Shown: positions 9,836 through 19,955, numbered from the stretch's first letter. The stretch is 52,690 nucleotides of DNA from CAYFUR01 sp964346275 (GCA_964346275.1 CAYFUR010000012.1:1-52690), one strand, 5' to 3'. Notes: a model not told the origin generated them from the letters alone. A program made the numbers and translations.

Positions 9836-11056
9836 TCAGCCTTCGGAGACGAGTTCGATCATCTTGAACATCGGCAGGAACATGGAGATGACGATGAAGC
9901 CGACGACAAGGCCGAGGCCGACGATGAGCAGGGGTTCGATGAGTGAGGTGAGTCCGGCGACCATGGAGTTGACCTGGTCCTCGTAGAAGTCGGCGATTTT
10001 GACCAGCATGCCTTCGAGGGCGCCAGTGCGCTCGCCGACATCGATCATGCGGGTTACCATGGGTGGGAAGACATCGGCGTCGACCAGGGGCTTGGTGAGG
10101 GATTCACCAGCCTGGATGGAGGCGCGTGTTTTCATGACAGCGTTTTCGATGACAGCGTTGTTGGCGGTTTTGGCGGTGATCTCCAGGGCATAGAGGATAT
10201 TGACGCCGGAACGTATGAGGGTGCCGAGGGTGCGGCAGAACTTGGCGACGGAGGATTTCAGCATGAGAGCGCCAAAAATGGGCATGCGGAGCTTAAAGGT
10301 ATCGATCGCGAAGCGCCCCGTGCGCGTTTTCCCCCATTGGTGGAGGAAGACCCAGGTGCCGATGACGATGAGGAGAAGAAGCCACCATTGTTGTTGGAGG
10401 ACATTGGAGATCGCCACGGTGATGGCGGTCGGCCAGGGGAGTTCGCCGCCGAGGCTTTCGAAGATGCCCTGGAAGACGGGGACCACTTTCACGAGAAGGA
10501 AGATGGTGATACCAATCGCGACGATGGTGACCGTGGCGGGATACATGGTGGCGGATTTGATTTTTCTTTGGAGTGACGCAACGCGCTCCATGTAGCTGGC
10601 GACCTGGTCGAGGATGGTATCGAGCATACCCGAGGCCTCGCCGGCGCGGACCATGGAGAGGTAGAACTGGTTGAAGACGTTGGGATGCTTGGCCATAGCT
10701 TCGGTCAGGGAGAGGCCCGCTTCGACGTCGCGTTCGATTTGACGCATGACGTTGGCGAGGGAGCGGCGCTCTGTCTGCTCGGCGAGGATGTTGAGCACCT
10801 CGATGAGGGGGAGGCCGGCGCGGATCATGACAGCCATTTGCTGGGAGAGGACGACCATGTCGTCGAGTTTGACGCGCCCTCCCTTTTGCTTGCTGCCCTT
10901 CCTTTTGGCTTTTGCTGCTTTTGTGGCCTTGATTTGTGTGGGCGTCAGGCCTTTTTCGCGAAGCATGCGCACGACAGTGCCCTGATCAGAGGCTTCTGTC
11001 GTTCCATTGACGGTCCGGCCATCAGACGCGCGGGCGACGTACTGGAAAACTGGCAT
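9836..11056 (-). CDS. gspF: Type II secretion / type IV pilus inner-membrane platform protein (GspF/PilC)
   Basis: Polytopic platform protein that couples the assembly ATPase to pseudopilin polymerisation. 406 residues, the usual length. Two repeated GspF domains are visible: the first contains GLPLIEVLNILAEQ...RAGEASGMLD, the second GVNILYALEIT...MIDVGERTGALEGML. Membrane spans lie at about 168-190 and 220-240, with a C-terminal span LLIVGLGLVVGFIVISMFLPMF. The basic N-terminal linker (KAAKAKRKGSKQKGG) is typical. AGGGGGT precedes the ATG. It lies 109 bases downstream of gspE on the same strand. Whether the machine is a secretion system or a pilus cannot be decided from this gene; the several GspG-like pseudopilins in the window favour secretion. 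Confidence 0.92.
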   Translation of the reverse strand: MPVFQYVARASDGRTVNGTTEASDQGTVVRMLREKGLTPTQIKATKAAKAKRKGSKQKGGRVKLDDMVVLSQQMAVMIRAGLPLIEVLNILAEQTERRSLANVMRQIERDVEAGLSLTEAMAKHPNVFNQFYLSMVRAGEASGMLDTILDQVASYMERVASLQRKIKSATMYPATVTIVAIGITIFLLVKVVPVFQGIFESLGGELPWPTAITVAISNVLQQQWWLLLLIVIGTWVFLHQWGKTRTGRFAIDTFKLRMPIFGALMLKSSVAKFCRTLGTLIRSGVNILYALEITAKTANNAVIENAVMKTRASIQAGESLTKPLVDADVFPPMVTRMIDVGERTGALEGMLVKIADFYEDQVNSMVAGLTSLIEPLLIVGLGLVVGFIVISMFLPMFKMIELVSEG

Positions 11057-11165
11057 GGGCGGTATAACCCCCTTGGTAATACAGTCGGTGTGATGCTTTC
11101 AGCTTATTCAAGAGTCACGCAAGCGAAGAATCTTCCAGAGACAAAACTCAGGGTTTGCGGCGGGA

Positions 11166-12932
11166 TCAGGAATCGTCCGCCATGGTCAGTTCAATGGCTT
11201 GTTCGGTGGTGGTTGCGCCTTGTCGTACCTTGCGGATGGCGGCTGTGCGCATGGATTCCATGCCCTCTTCAAGGGCGATTCTCTTGAAAATGTTGGGCGA
11301 GACGCCTTCCATGACGGAATCGCGGAGCCGGTCATTCATGAGCATGAGTTCGTACAGGCCGACGCGGCCCTTGTAGCCGCTGTGGCGGCAGGTCTCGCAG
11401 CCTTCACCGCGATAGAGGACGAGGTCGCTGGTACGCTCTTCCTGGGGGATGCCCAAGAGATCCATTTCCGCGGTATCGGGGGCGTATTCGGTGCGGCAAT
11501 TCTTGCAGATGCGGCGGGCGAGGCGCTGGGCTTCGACCATCAGCAGAGACGCGGTAACGAGGAAGTTCTCCAGACCCATGTTGAGGAGGCGGTTGACGCT
11601 GCTGGGGGCATCGTTGGTGTGGAGGGTGGACATCACGAGGTGGCCCGTGAGGGCGGCCTTGATGGCGATGGAGGCGGTTTCAAAGTCGCGAATCTCGCCG
11701 ACCATGATGATGTCGGGATCCTGGCGGAGAAAGGCGCGCAGGGCGACAGCGAAATCGAGCCCGATTTCCGGTTTGGCCATGACCTGGTTGATGCCAGGGA
11801 GGTTGTATTCCACGGGGTCTTCGCAAGTGCTGATGTTTTTCGAGGGGTCGTTGATGCGGCTGAGCGCGGAATAAAGAGTCGTGGATTTGCCGGAGCCGGT
11901 GGGGCCGGTGATAAGGCACATGCCGTAGGGCTTGGTAATGCATTCCTCAAAGGCCTGGCGGATATGCGGTTCAAAGCCAAGATCCTCGAGGTTGAGCATG
12001 AGGTTGCCCTGGTCGAGAATACGCATGACGACTTTTTCACCATAGATCGTGGGGACCGTGGAGACACGGAAGTCGATAGGGCGCCCCTGGACCTTGACGC
12101 GGAAACGGCCGTCCTGGGGCTTGCGTTTTTCGGCGATGTCCAGTTCGGCGAGGATTTTGACGCGCGATGTGATCGCGGCCTGGAATTTCTTGGGCGGATT
12201 GGTCATTTCGTTGAGAACGCCGTCTATGCGATAGCGCAGGCGGAGGCGTTTCTCGTAGGGTTCGATATGGATATCCGAGGCTCCGGCTTTGATCGCCTCG
12301 GTGATAATCATGTTCACCAGTTGGATGACCGGGGCATCGTTCACATCGGCATCACCATCGCCGGCATCTTCTTCCATCTCTCCCGACTCGATATCCAGTT
12401 CGTCGAAGTTGAGAGCCTCCTTGACGGCGGATTGAACGTCGGTGTCCTGGATTTCCTTCAGGGCTTCATCCACTCCCAGGCCGGTTTCTTCATCGATGCC
12501 GGGATAGTAGCGCTCGATGGCTTCGTTGATGTCGGACTCAAAGGAAATAACGGGGATGATTTCCGTTTTGGTGAGGAGTTTCAGTTCGTCGAGAAGATAG
12601 ATGTTCGAGGGATCGGAGAGGGCAATGGTGAGAGCATCGCCTGTGATATCGACGGGAACGATTTTATATTTTTTGACGATATCCCGTGGAATGGTGTTCA
12701 GCACCTGCTCGTCAATTTCATAGTGAGAGAGCGTGATGAAGGGGACGTTGAGCTGCTTGCCGAGGGCGGCGGCCATTTCCCACTCGGACGTCAGGCCCAT
12801 GTCGATCAGGATATGGCCGAGACTGCGGCGGCTTTTCTCCTGCTCGCCGAGGGCCTTGTCCAGGTCGTCGCGGGAAATGACGTTGTCTTTGACAAGCATC
12901 TCCCCGAGCTTTCGCTCCATTGCCGTAGCCAT
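11166..12932 (-). CDS. gspE: Type II secretion / type IV pilus assembly ATPase (GspE/PilB)
   Basis: Cytoplasmic hexameric ATPase that drives pseudopilin assembly. 588 residues. An N-terminal MshEN-type domain (about 1-150; MLVKDNVISRDDLDKAL, LGHILIDMGL), which in relatives binds c-di-GMP, is followed by an acidic linker (about 175-200) and the ATPase core: Walker A GPTGSGKSTTLYSAL, Asp box, and Walker B IIMVGEIRDFETA. The tetracysteine zinc motif is present (CKNCRTEY...CETCRHSGYKGRVG). AGGAGG sits nine bases before the ATG. gspF is the next gene. The structured 5' region is listed separately. Confidence 0.94.
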   Translation of the reverse strand: MATAMERKLGEMLVKDNVISRDDLDKALGEQEKSRRSLGHILIDMGLTSEWEMAAALGKQLNVPFITLSHYEIDEQVLNTIPRDIVKKYKIVPVDITGDALTIALSDPSNIYLLDELKLLTKTEIIPVISFESDINEAIERYYPGIDEETGLGVDEALKEIQDTDVQSAVKEALNFDELDIESGEMEEDAGDGDADVNDAPVIQLVNMIITEAIKAGASDIHIEPYEKRLRLRYRIDGVLNEMTNPPKKFQAAITSRVKILAELDIAEKRKPQDGRFRVKVQGRPIDFRVSTVPTIYGEKVVMRILDQGNLMLNLEDLGFEPHIRQAFEECITKPYGMCLITGPTGSGKSTTLYSALSRINDPSKNISTCEDPVEYNLPGINQVMAKPEIGLDFAVALRAFLRQDPDIIMVGEIRDFETASIAIKAALTGHLVMSTLHTNDAPSSVNRLLNMGLENFLVTASLLMVEAQRLARRICKNCRTEYAPDTAEMDLLGIPQEERTSDLVLYRGEGCETCRHSGYKGRVGLYELMLMNDRLRDSVMEGVSPNIFKRIALEEGMESMRTAAIRKVRQGATTTEQAIELTMADDS

Positions 12933-13197
12933 GGTCTTCAGTCCTCCTGACTGCTAGTCAAATCCCAAGGGGTGAGAATGGTCCGCATCATCACGGGTTT
13001 ATGCGGGGCACCGCGTGATGTGGGTGATCGACGAAGTGCCCAATACCAGAAATGAGAATGACTTTGATTTTCGTCGCCATGCAAGCTAAAGTTCCCAGAT
13101 TGGGGGTTCTGCGGGAGAGTCTCAGGTTTTACGCGGAGAAGTCTGCTGCAATGGTTTGCAGGGTGTCAACTTTGATGAGCGGGGAAGCTGGACTGGG
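12933..13197 (-). other. gspE upstream region with a hairpin
   Basis: The 265-base stretch before gspE holds no gene. A two-part stem at 12989-13020 (CATCAC with GTGATG, enclosing GCGG-ggca-CCGC) would lie in the 5' leader of the gspE mRNA. I see no convincing promoter box. Confidence 0.35.
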
Positions 13198-13932
13198 TTA
13201 GCGAATGTCCCATTTCCGCCCTGCCGGTTCTTCCTGAGCAGAGCCCTTTTCCGGCTCGTCTCTGAAGCGCAGAGTGGGCTCTTCTTCGTGAGGTTGTTGT
13301 TGTTGCATCACGTCGTGGATCATTCGCCCGGCGAGAGCTGCCGTACCCGCCAGAACCATGATTCCGAGGAGCTGATTCCCCACGGCGAGGTCGTTGATGC
13401 CGAGAAGGAGCCCGGCGGCGAGAGCGGCTTTCGAGAGCAGGGAAGGGGCGTGGCGGCCGCTGGAGGCGCAGAGGATGAGCAGGGCGAGGAGGGTTTGCTG
13501 GGGGAGCGGGCCGAGGGGGGAAAGAAAGAGGCCGCGCAGAAAACCGATGGGGCCACCCCAGAACGGAAAGAAAAAGGCAATCGCGTATCCGCCGAGGGCG
13601 ATGGTTCGCCAGGGCTCCTCTTCGGGAAGAACGCGCCAGGCGGGCCTTTCTATCGCGAGGGCATGGATCGATGCGCCGAGGAGAAGGAGGCATCCGGCGG
13701 CGAGGATGGTGATGCCTCCGAATGTCTCCAGGCCCGATGGCAGGGCGAGCATCATGGGAACGAGAAACAGCACGAGGAGGACGGAGGTGAGGAGCTTGGG
13801 GCCGGGTTCCTTGTTTCCGGTTTGAACGAGGTAGAGGGAGACCGCGAGAGCGAACCGCGCCGAGATGGACGTCGGCCAGTGGAGGAGATTCATATATTGG
13901 TAAAAATCGAGAAGAGTTTCTGGATTCCACAT
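13198..13932 (-). CDS. Multi-pass membrane protein of unknown function
   Basis: Not recognised. 244 residues from the ATG at 13932, chosen because AGGA lies five bases before it; a TTG ten codons further upstream has no such site. About five or six hydrophobic spans are visible (for example LLTSVLLVLFLVPMMLAL, GGITILAAGCLLLLGASIHA, ALGGYAIAFFFPFWGG, LLALLILCASS, LLGIMVLAGTAALAGRM). A hydrophilic tail of about 40 residues is rich in Gln and Glu. The gene is divergent from the DUF5009 gene and separated by 265 bases from gspE, which runs in the same direction. It could be in the gspE transcript or independent. Confidence 0.65.
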   Translation of the reverse strand: MWNPETLLDFYQYMNLLHWPTSISARFALAVSLYLVQTGNKEPGPKLLTSVLLVLFLVPMMLALPSGLETFGGITILAAGCLLLLGASIHALAIERPAWRVLPEEEPWRTIALGGYAIAFFFPFWGGPIGFLRGLFLSPLGPLPQQTLLALLILCASSGRHAPSLLSKAALAAGLLLGINDLAVGNQLLGIMVLAGTAALAGRMIHDVMQQQQPHEEEPTLRFRDEPEKGSAQEEPAGRKWDIR

Positions 13933-14136
13933 AATTTCCTGGCCCGTGGCGCCTGCGTTCAAGCGGTGTCAGGAGATTGGAGCCGTTTTTGAGGGAAAGG
14001 TTCAAAGGCTTTTTACCAGAAAAAGCCGCGGGAGAAATGGCCTTGCCCATTGAGACCGAGTCGCCGAATAGGAAAGAGCCTTTTGAGGGGGAAACTCTTC
14101 AGGCTTCAATCATTAAAAAAACAACAAGGTTTCTTC

Positions 14137-15423
14137 ATGGCAACAGAGGTCAAGGAGACTCAGGCATTTTCGGCTTCGGGGCGAATCGCCTCCATCGATG
14201 CCCTTCGCGGGCTGACAATCCTGGTGATGATCTTTGTGAATAATGTGGCCGGCGTGGCGAACGCGCCGCGATGGATGCAGCATTACTATGCCCTGAATCC
14301 CGATGGTTCGAAAGACTGGCTGGCCAACGGGATGACGTTTGTGGACCTGGTCTTCCCGGCGTTTCTTTTCATCGTGGGCATGGCGATTCCCTTCGCGCTG
14401 GGGAGGAGGCTGGAGCGGGGCGAAGCACTGTGGAAGACCTGGCGCCATATTATTGTTCGCACGCTGGGGCTGCTGATCACCGGCGTCTTTATGGTGAATA
14501 TGCACGTTTCGGCGCAGGATTTCGCCGCTCCGATCCCCAAGGCGCTCTGGGATTTCCTGGCTTTTCTGTTTATCATCTTTGTATGGAATATGCCGCCAAA
14601 GGAGCCGGGCCGGAAACGGACGATTTATTTGTCGCTTCGCGGTGTGGGGATTGCCGGGCTGGTGGCTCTTGCGGCGATTTACCGGCGTATAGACGGGTCC
14701 GGAAACGAAATCATGATGCAGACATCGTGGTGGGGGATTCTTGGGCTGATCGGCTGGGCCTACCTGGCGGCGTCTGTTGTGTATATGCTTCTCCGGAACA
14801 ATGTGGCGGGGCATGTCGGGGCGATGGCGCTTCTGTATTGCCTGTTTCTCGCGGATAACGCAGTGGACCTGGCGGCGTTGACGAATGGCCTGGTCGGGAT
14901 TGGATCCCAGATCGGCTCTCATGGGGCGCTCGTGGTGAGCGGTGTGGCTCTGGGAATCATGCTGCGGCCGGATTCCGGTTTGCAGGGCCATTGGCCGCGT
15001 TTGCGCTGGGCGATTCTCTACGGGGCGGCGTTGTTCACGGCCGCCATGCTGATCTATCCGCTTCATGAATATGAGGCGGTGAGCAAGATGTTCCGCATCA
15101 ACAAGAACATCGCCACCCCGACGTGGTGCCTGATGTCGGCCGCCTATACAATCTGGGTGTGGGTGGTGATTTACTGGCTGATGGATATGCAGGGCTGGAA
15201 GAAGTGGGCCGTGCTGCTTCGGCCCGCGGGAGAGAACCCGCTGCTGGCGTATATTCTGGCGCCGATGATCGTGGCGCTGATGGAGCTGGTTGCGGTTGCG
15301 GGCTGGTTCCACGGCCTGGGGTCGAATTTCTGGCCCGGGTTGATCCGCGCTGTGGTGTGGGCTTTTGCGATCACATGGCTTGCCGGCGGGCTGAAGAGCT
15401 GGGGGGTGCGGCTGCGGCTTTGA
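14137..15423 (+). CDS. DUF5009 / heparan-alpha-glucosaminide N-acetyltransferase-like membrane protein
   Basis: 428 residues. The N-terminus RIASIDALRGLTILVMIFVN is the hallmark of the DUF5009/HGSNAT and acyltransferase-3-like membrane families. Ten or more hydrophobic spans follow, with conserved-looking FVDLVFPAFLFIVGMAIPFALG in the second. Family members move acetyl groups across the membrane to sugars, or are linked to N-acetylglucosamine use (NagX); no neighbour here fixes the substrate. The ATG at 14137 has CAAGG seven bases upstream; an in-frame earlier start at 14050 has no ribosome site and no family match. The next gene is convergent. Confidence 0.85.
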   Translation: MATEVKETQAFSASGRIASIDALRGLTILVMIFVNNVAGVANAPRWMQHYYALNPDGSKDWLANGMTFVDLVFPAFLFIVGMAIPFALGRRLERGEALWKTWRHIIVRTLGLLITGVFMVNMHVSAQDFAAPIPKALWDFLAFLFIIFVWNMPPKEPGRKRTIYLSLRGVGIAGLVALAAIYRRIDGSGNEIMMQTSWWGILGLIGWAYLAASVVYMLLRNNVAGHVGAMALLYCLFLADNAVDLAALTNGLVGIGSQIGSHGALVVSGVALGIMLRPDSGLQGHWPRLRWAILYGAALFTAAMLIYPLHEYEAVSKMFRINKNIATPTWCLMSAAYTIWVWVVIYWLMDMQGWKKWAVLLRPAGENPLLAYILAPMIVALMELVAVAGWFHGLGSNFWPGLIRAVVWAFAITWLAGGLKSWGVRLRL

Positions 15424-15479
15424 GGAGGAGGGGCGCATTGGGCCTCGGAGGCGGCGGATGAGAGGCCGGCAAAGAGACG

Positions 15480-18400
15480 TCAGCTCCGAGTGCTTTCTTC
15501 CAAAGCCCTCTTGATGACTTCCAGAAGCTCGTTGGATTTATAGGGTTTCTGGATGAATCCGGCGAGAGTTCCGTGGAACTCGCCGGTGACATGTTGTTCG
15601 TCGTATCCGCTGGAAAGAATGACGGGGATGTCGGGGCGGAGCCGATGAATCTCGCTGAACACCTCTTCGCCACTCATGCGGGGCATGGTGAGGTCGAGGA
15701 CCACGCATATAATCTCATCGTCGTTTTCCATGAAGAATTCAAGGGCGTCTGCGCCATCGGGGGCGGTGGTGACCTGGAATCCCGCATGTTCGAGGATCTC
15801 GCGGCCGAGTTCGCGAATGGAGGCTTCGTCATCAGCGAGAAGGATCCGGCCCCGGCCCTTCCAGATGGGGACCTCCCGGGGCGGGGTCTGGCGGCGGGGT
15901 GCTTCGGCTCCTTCTGGGAAATAGATGGTGAAGGAAGATCCTTTGCGGGGTTCGCTGCTGATGTGGATCGAGCCCTTGTGCCCATGGATGATGCCTTGTG
16001 CGGCGGCCAGTCCGAGGCCCCGGCCGGTAAACTTGGTTGTATAGAAAGGATCGAAGATCTTTTCCTGAGTTTCCTTGTCCATTCCGGCGCCTGTATCGGC
16101 GACCTGGAAGAAGACATAGTGCCCGGGAGGGATATCGACGCCCAGGGAGGAGTCCTTGAGTTCTTCCTGGGTGCAATCACGCACGCCGGTGGTGACAAAC
16201 ACCTTTCCCGTTTCGCCTTCGAGAGCCTCGGAGGCATTGGTGATGAGGTTCATGACGAGCTGGCGGATTTGCGTGGCGTCGCCTTGGATTGGCGGGAGTT
16301 CAGGGGCAAGGCGTAATTCCAGATCGGCTTTTTTGGAGATGGAGGTATGGAGAAGCCCGGTGATTTCTTTAAGCACTTCGTTGAGGTTGATGGGCTCGAG
16401 GATGAAGCGCCCCTTGCCTGAGTAGGCCAGCATCTGGCGGCAAAGCTCGGCAGCGCGGCGCGAGGCTTTGTCAACTTCTTCGAGGTTGCGGCGGCAGGGT
16501 GAATCGCCCGGGAGGCGGAGGAGGGCAAGTTCGTTGTTCCCCATAATGCCAGTGAGGAGGTTGTTGAAATCGTGGGCGATGCCGCCGGCAAGAACGCCGA
16601 GGCTTTCGAGCTTCTGGCTCTGGAGCATCTGGTGTTCCAGGTCGCGGCGCTTTTCTTCCTCCTTTTTGCTTTCGGTGATGTCCCGGGCGATATAGACAGC
16701 GCCGAGGAGGGAACCTTCGCGATCGTGCAATGGAGCTGACGTGACGAGGAAGTGGCCGCCGAGGGAATCGATGTATTGTTCTTCGGTATGAGAGTTCCCC
16801 GCGTTCGGCGTGCAGGAAAAGGGATGGCCCGATTGGAAACGGACCATGCCCGAGAGTTCTTTGTAAGCGATCCGCCCGAGGAAGTCCTCCTTGGCGGCGC
16901 CAAGACGTTCGAGCAAGGCGCGGTTGGCCCTGAGGACGCGGAAATCGCGGTCGAGAATGACAATGAGGTCGGGCACGGAGTCGAAAGTGCGTTCCCATTC
17001 ATCCCGCGCGCGAATAATTTCTTCTTCGATGCGGCGTCGTTCGATGGCGGAACCGACGATGGCGGCGGCGGAGCGCAGGGTTTCCAGTTCGGCGTGACTC
17101 CACTGGCGCTCGTTGACGCAGTCTTCCAGGCCGATGATTCCCCACCAGGATTGTTCGAATAAGATTGGGAAGATCGCGATGGATTTGATCTCCACGCTTT
17201 GAAGGAGTTCTTTCTCCTGATCGGGAAAAAGGGAAAGGGGCCCGTGGAGCACTTCGCCGCTCGAGAGGATTTCCGCCCACTTCTCCGAACCAAACTGGCG
17301 GCCTATGATACTCTGAGAGCCGGGAGCTTCCGCCAAAGACCTGACTCCCGGGGCGGCCCATTCGTAGCGAGGCTTGAGGCTATGTGATCCCGTGGAGTCG
17401 ATTTCCGTTTCGCAAATAGAGATGCGGCTGCATGAAGTCGCTTCTCCCAGCGCTTTGAGAGATTTCTGGATTGCGGAGGCGAATTCGCCGGAGCGGATGA
17501 GGCCTTCGGTGGTTTCGGCGAGCGCGCTGAGAATGCGCTCGCGATTTTTCAGGTTTTCTTCGGCCCGGCGGCGCTCTGTTACATCTATTCCGAGGGCCCA
17601 GTCGTGCCATCCGGGAATCGGGACCTTCCGGGAGATATTCGTCCAGCTGATGACTCGTGCCGAGCCGTCCTTGCAAGTGATCGTCGTCTCCAGGTCGTGA
17701 TGGTCTCCGGGGCTCTCGTCGATTCGATTTCTGACGTATTGATAATATTGAGTGTCCGGGTAAAGGCGGCGTCCGAAGCGGGGCTCCTCCATGGCTTCTT
17801 CGGCTGTATAGCCGGAAATGCGCTCGGCGGCTTTGTTCCAAAGCTTGACGTGCCCTTGGGAATCCAGAGCAACGACGAGCACGGGCATGTTTTCCACGAC
17901 GGCGCGAAAGCGGCTTTCACTTTCACGGATTTGGATTTCGGCTTTTTTGAGAGGGGTGATGTCCCGGGCGACGGAGAGCACGGTGTCGACGATGCCCTGG
18001 CGGTTGACCTCTGGGACAACTTTGACCTGGTAATCGTGTTTGTCGCCATTGTTGGAGATAGAAAACTCGATGGAGCGCTCGGTGCAGCTGCGGCAGACGT
18101 CCTCAAGCAGCAAGTTCCATTTCACAACCAGCGAGCGGTCTTCGTAAAGGTCCCAGAGAGGGCGGCCGATAATGTCTTGCTGGGGACGCTGCAGGAGCTT
18201 TTCCGCCTCGGGGTTTGCATAGACAGGGCGGCCTTCCCGATTATAGCGAATGATGATATCGGGGGAATTGTGCGCGAGGTTCGCGAATTCCTGTTCGCGG
18301 CGGCGAAGCTGTTCTTCGGCGGCTTTCCGCTCGGTGATGTCGCGGGCAAAGGTGCAGTGGAGTTCGCTGTCTTCCGTGAGGATGTGATTGATCACGATTT

Positions 18401-19955
18401 CGACGGGAAAGGAGTGTCCGAGGCTTGTGGTGAGCTGGGATTCGATTTGATAGGTTTTTCTCTGGCGGGTGCGTTCCCAGTGAGAAGGCCAGCCTTTTTT
18501 GTGAAAATTTGGATCGAGGTCCCAGACGTGTTTCCCAATGAGTTCTTTGCGATCATAGCCGAGGCGGCGGCAGACGGCCTCGTTCACATTGATGATTTGC
18601 CCGGTGGAGTCGATCCAGAAGACAAGGTCGAGGGTTTGCTCGATGGTGAACTGGCTGAGGCGGAGTTGTTCTTCGACACGTTTTCGCTCGCTGATATCCC
18701 GGACGACGGCGAGGACGCGTTGCTCGCCGTCAATGGTAGCGGGACGGAGGCTGACTTCCATCCACATGGGCTGGCCGTTGCGGCGTTTCGCGTGCCATTC
18801 GAAGAGGTGCGATCCATCCTGGAGAGCCCGATCGATCATGCGTTTCGCATCGGCGGGCGTATATGCGGAAGTATCAGTCGAAAGGATTTCGATGCCTTTG
18901 CCAATGAACTCCATGCGCCTGATTTGAAATAATTCCTCGGCACGATGGTTGACGTCGACGATGGCCCCGTCGTCGATGCGTTGAATCATGACGGCGTCAT
19001 TCACGGAGTTGTAGATCGTCTGAAACCGTTCCTGGCTTCGGCGGTAGGCTTCTGTTCGGCGGCGAACGAGAGTCTGAAGGCGGCGGTTCCAGACCCAGAC
19101 GGAGATCAGAGCCAGCAGGCCAAGGCCCACGATGATGAGGATTTCCCGATAGTAGTGGAAGAGAAAGGATTCCCTGGCGGGGAACCGCGTGCCGAGCCAT
19201 TTGCGGTTGATGTTGTCCAGAACGCCGCTGGCTCTTGCGCGATCGATTCCCTTGTTCAGGATGCCGACGAGGAAAGCGTTGTCCTCCGTGGCGGCCATGC
19301 CGTTTTCGCCGACGTAGAGGGGTTCTCCCACCTTTTTGATCTGGTCCGTTAGCCCTTCCTCGTAGATATGATAGATGACGATCTGCTCGTCGCCGATCAC
19401 CGCATCAGCCTCTCCCTGGGCGACAAGGCGGGTGGCCTGGACAAAGTTTTCGGTTTCCCGGACTTGGAAATCGATGTCCTGGCTTTGGAGGTATTCGAGG
19501 GCATAGTCGCCCGCCTGCATGGCGATGCGTTTCCCCTCGAGGCCGGCAAGGCGTTGGATATCGGTGCGCTCGGCGGCAACAAAGATGGATGCGGGCACCT
19601 GGAAAATTGCCTGGGTGAACTCGAAATCCTGGTCGCGTTGTTCGCTGTAGAAGAGGCTGGTGATGACATCGGCATCGCCGCTGAGAACGGCCTGCTGGGC
19701 TTCCTGAAAGGTCATGTCCTGGAAACGCGCGTTGAAGCCGAGTTCCGTGCTGAGCCAGCGGGCAAGCTCGATGGACATGCCAGCGGGGCGCCCCTCATTA
19801 TTTACGTATTCAAATGGAGGGTAGTTGCTTTGGCTGACGAAGACGATGGGTTTGTTTTCATCGAGCCAGGCCCGTTCTTCTTCCGTGAGTTCCAGGGCAA
19901 GGAGAGGCCCCGGGACGAGGGTGAACGCGAGGAGGAGGAGAAAAATCCTGCACAT
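15480..19955 (-). CDS. Large hybrid sensor histidine kinase: periplasmic solute-binding sensor, five PAS, GAF, kinase, receiver
   Basis: 1491 residues. Signal peptide 1-20; a family-3 solute-binding domain about 35-255 (NYPPFEYVNNEGRPAGMSIE, GDADVIT), as in BvgS-type sensors; membrane span about 272-290; PAS domains near 305-425, 430-545, 552-670, 675-797 and 980-1096; a GAF domain about 805-975. HisKA follows with the phospho-accepting His1128 in GGIAHDFNNLL. The HATPase domain has NLITNASEAL, DTGAGM and GRGLGLAAAQGI, and the C-terminal receiver (about 1370-1488) has Asp1421. All catalytic residues seem present. The sensor probably reads a small periplasmic ligand such as an amino acid, plus cytoplasmic cues. 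No partner response regulator is adjacent, so phosphotransfer to a separate protein is likely. The gene stands alone behind an AT-rich promoter region; the ribosome site is weak. Confidence 0.93.
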   Translation of the reverse strand: MCRIFLLLLAFTLVPGPLLALELTEEERAWLDENKPIVFVSQSNYPPFEYVNNEGRPAGMSIELARWLSTELGFNARFQDMTFQEAQQAVLSGDADVITSLFYSEQRDQDFEFTQAIFQVPASIFVAAERTDIQRLAGLEGKRIAMQAGDYALEYLQSQDIDFQVRETENFVQATRLVAQGEADAVIGDEQIVIYHIYEEGLTDQIKKVGEPLYVGENGMAATEDNAFLVGILNKGIDRARASGVLDNINRKWLGTRFPARESFLFHYYREILIIVGLGLLALISVWVWNRRLQTLVRRRTEAYRRSQERFQTIYNSVNDAVMIQRIDDGAIVDVNHRAEELFQIRRMEFIGKGIEILSTDTSAYTPADAKRMIDRALQDGSHLFEWHAKRRNGQPMWMEVSLRPATIDGEQRVLAVVRDISERKRVEEQLRLSQFTIEQTLDLVFWIDSTGQIINVNEAVCRRLGYDRKELIGKHVWDLDPNFHKKGWPSHWERTRQRKTYQIESQLTTSLGHSFPVEIVINHILTEDSELHCTFARDITERKAAEEQLRRREQEFANLAHNSPDIIIRYNREGRPVYANPEAEKLLQRPQQDIIGRPLWDLYEDRSLVVKWNLLLEDVCRSCTERSIEFSISNNGDKHDYQVKVVPEVNRQGIVDTVLSVARDITPLKKAEIQIRESESRFRAVVENMPVLVVALDSQGHVKLWNKAAERISGYTAEEAMEEPRFGRRLYPDTQYYQYVRNRIDESPGDHHDLETTITCKDGSARVISWTNISRKVPIPGWHDWALGIDVTERRRAEENLKNRERILSALAETTEGLIRSGEFASAIQKSLKALGEATSCSRISICETEIDSTGSHSLKPRYEWAAPGVRSLAEAPGSQSIIGRQFGSEKWAEILSSGEVLHGPLSLFPDQEKELLQSVEIKSIAIFPILFEQSWWGIIGLEDCVNERQWSHAELETLRSAAAIVGSAIERRRIEEEIIRARDEWERTFDSVPDLIVILDRDFRVLRANRALLERLGAAKEDFLGRIAYKELSGMVRFQSGHPFSCTPNAGNSHTEEQYIDSLGGHFLVTSAPLHDREGSLLGAVYIARDITESKKEEEKRRDLEHQMLQSQKLESLGVLAGGIAHDFNNLLTGIMGNNELALLRLPGDSPCRRNLEEVDKASRRAAELCRQMLAYSGKGRFILEPINLNEVLKEITGLLHTSISKKADLELRLAPELPPIQGDATQIRQLVMNLITNASEALEGETGKVFVTTGVRDCTQEELKDSSLGVDIPPGHYVFFQVADTGAGMDKETQEKIFDPFYTTKFTGRGLGLAAAQGIIHGHKGSIHISSEPRKGSSFTIYFPEGAEAPRRQTPPREVPIWKGRGRILLADDEASIRELGREILEHAGFQVTTAPDGADALEFFMENDDEIICVVLDLTMPRMSGEEVFSEIHRLRPDIPVILSSGYDEQHVTGEFHGTLAGFIQKPYKSNELLEVIKRALEESTRS

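Noticed and set aside
11199..12950. 583-codon + strand frame opposite gspE
   Set aside because: Antisense shadow of a well-supported ATPase; no ribosome site or recognisable motif.
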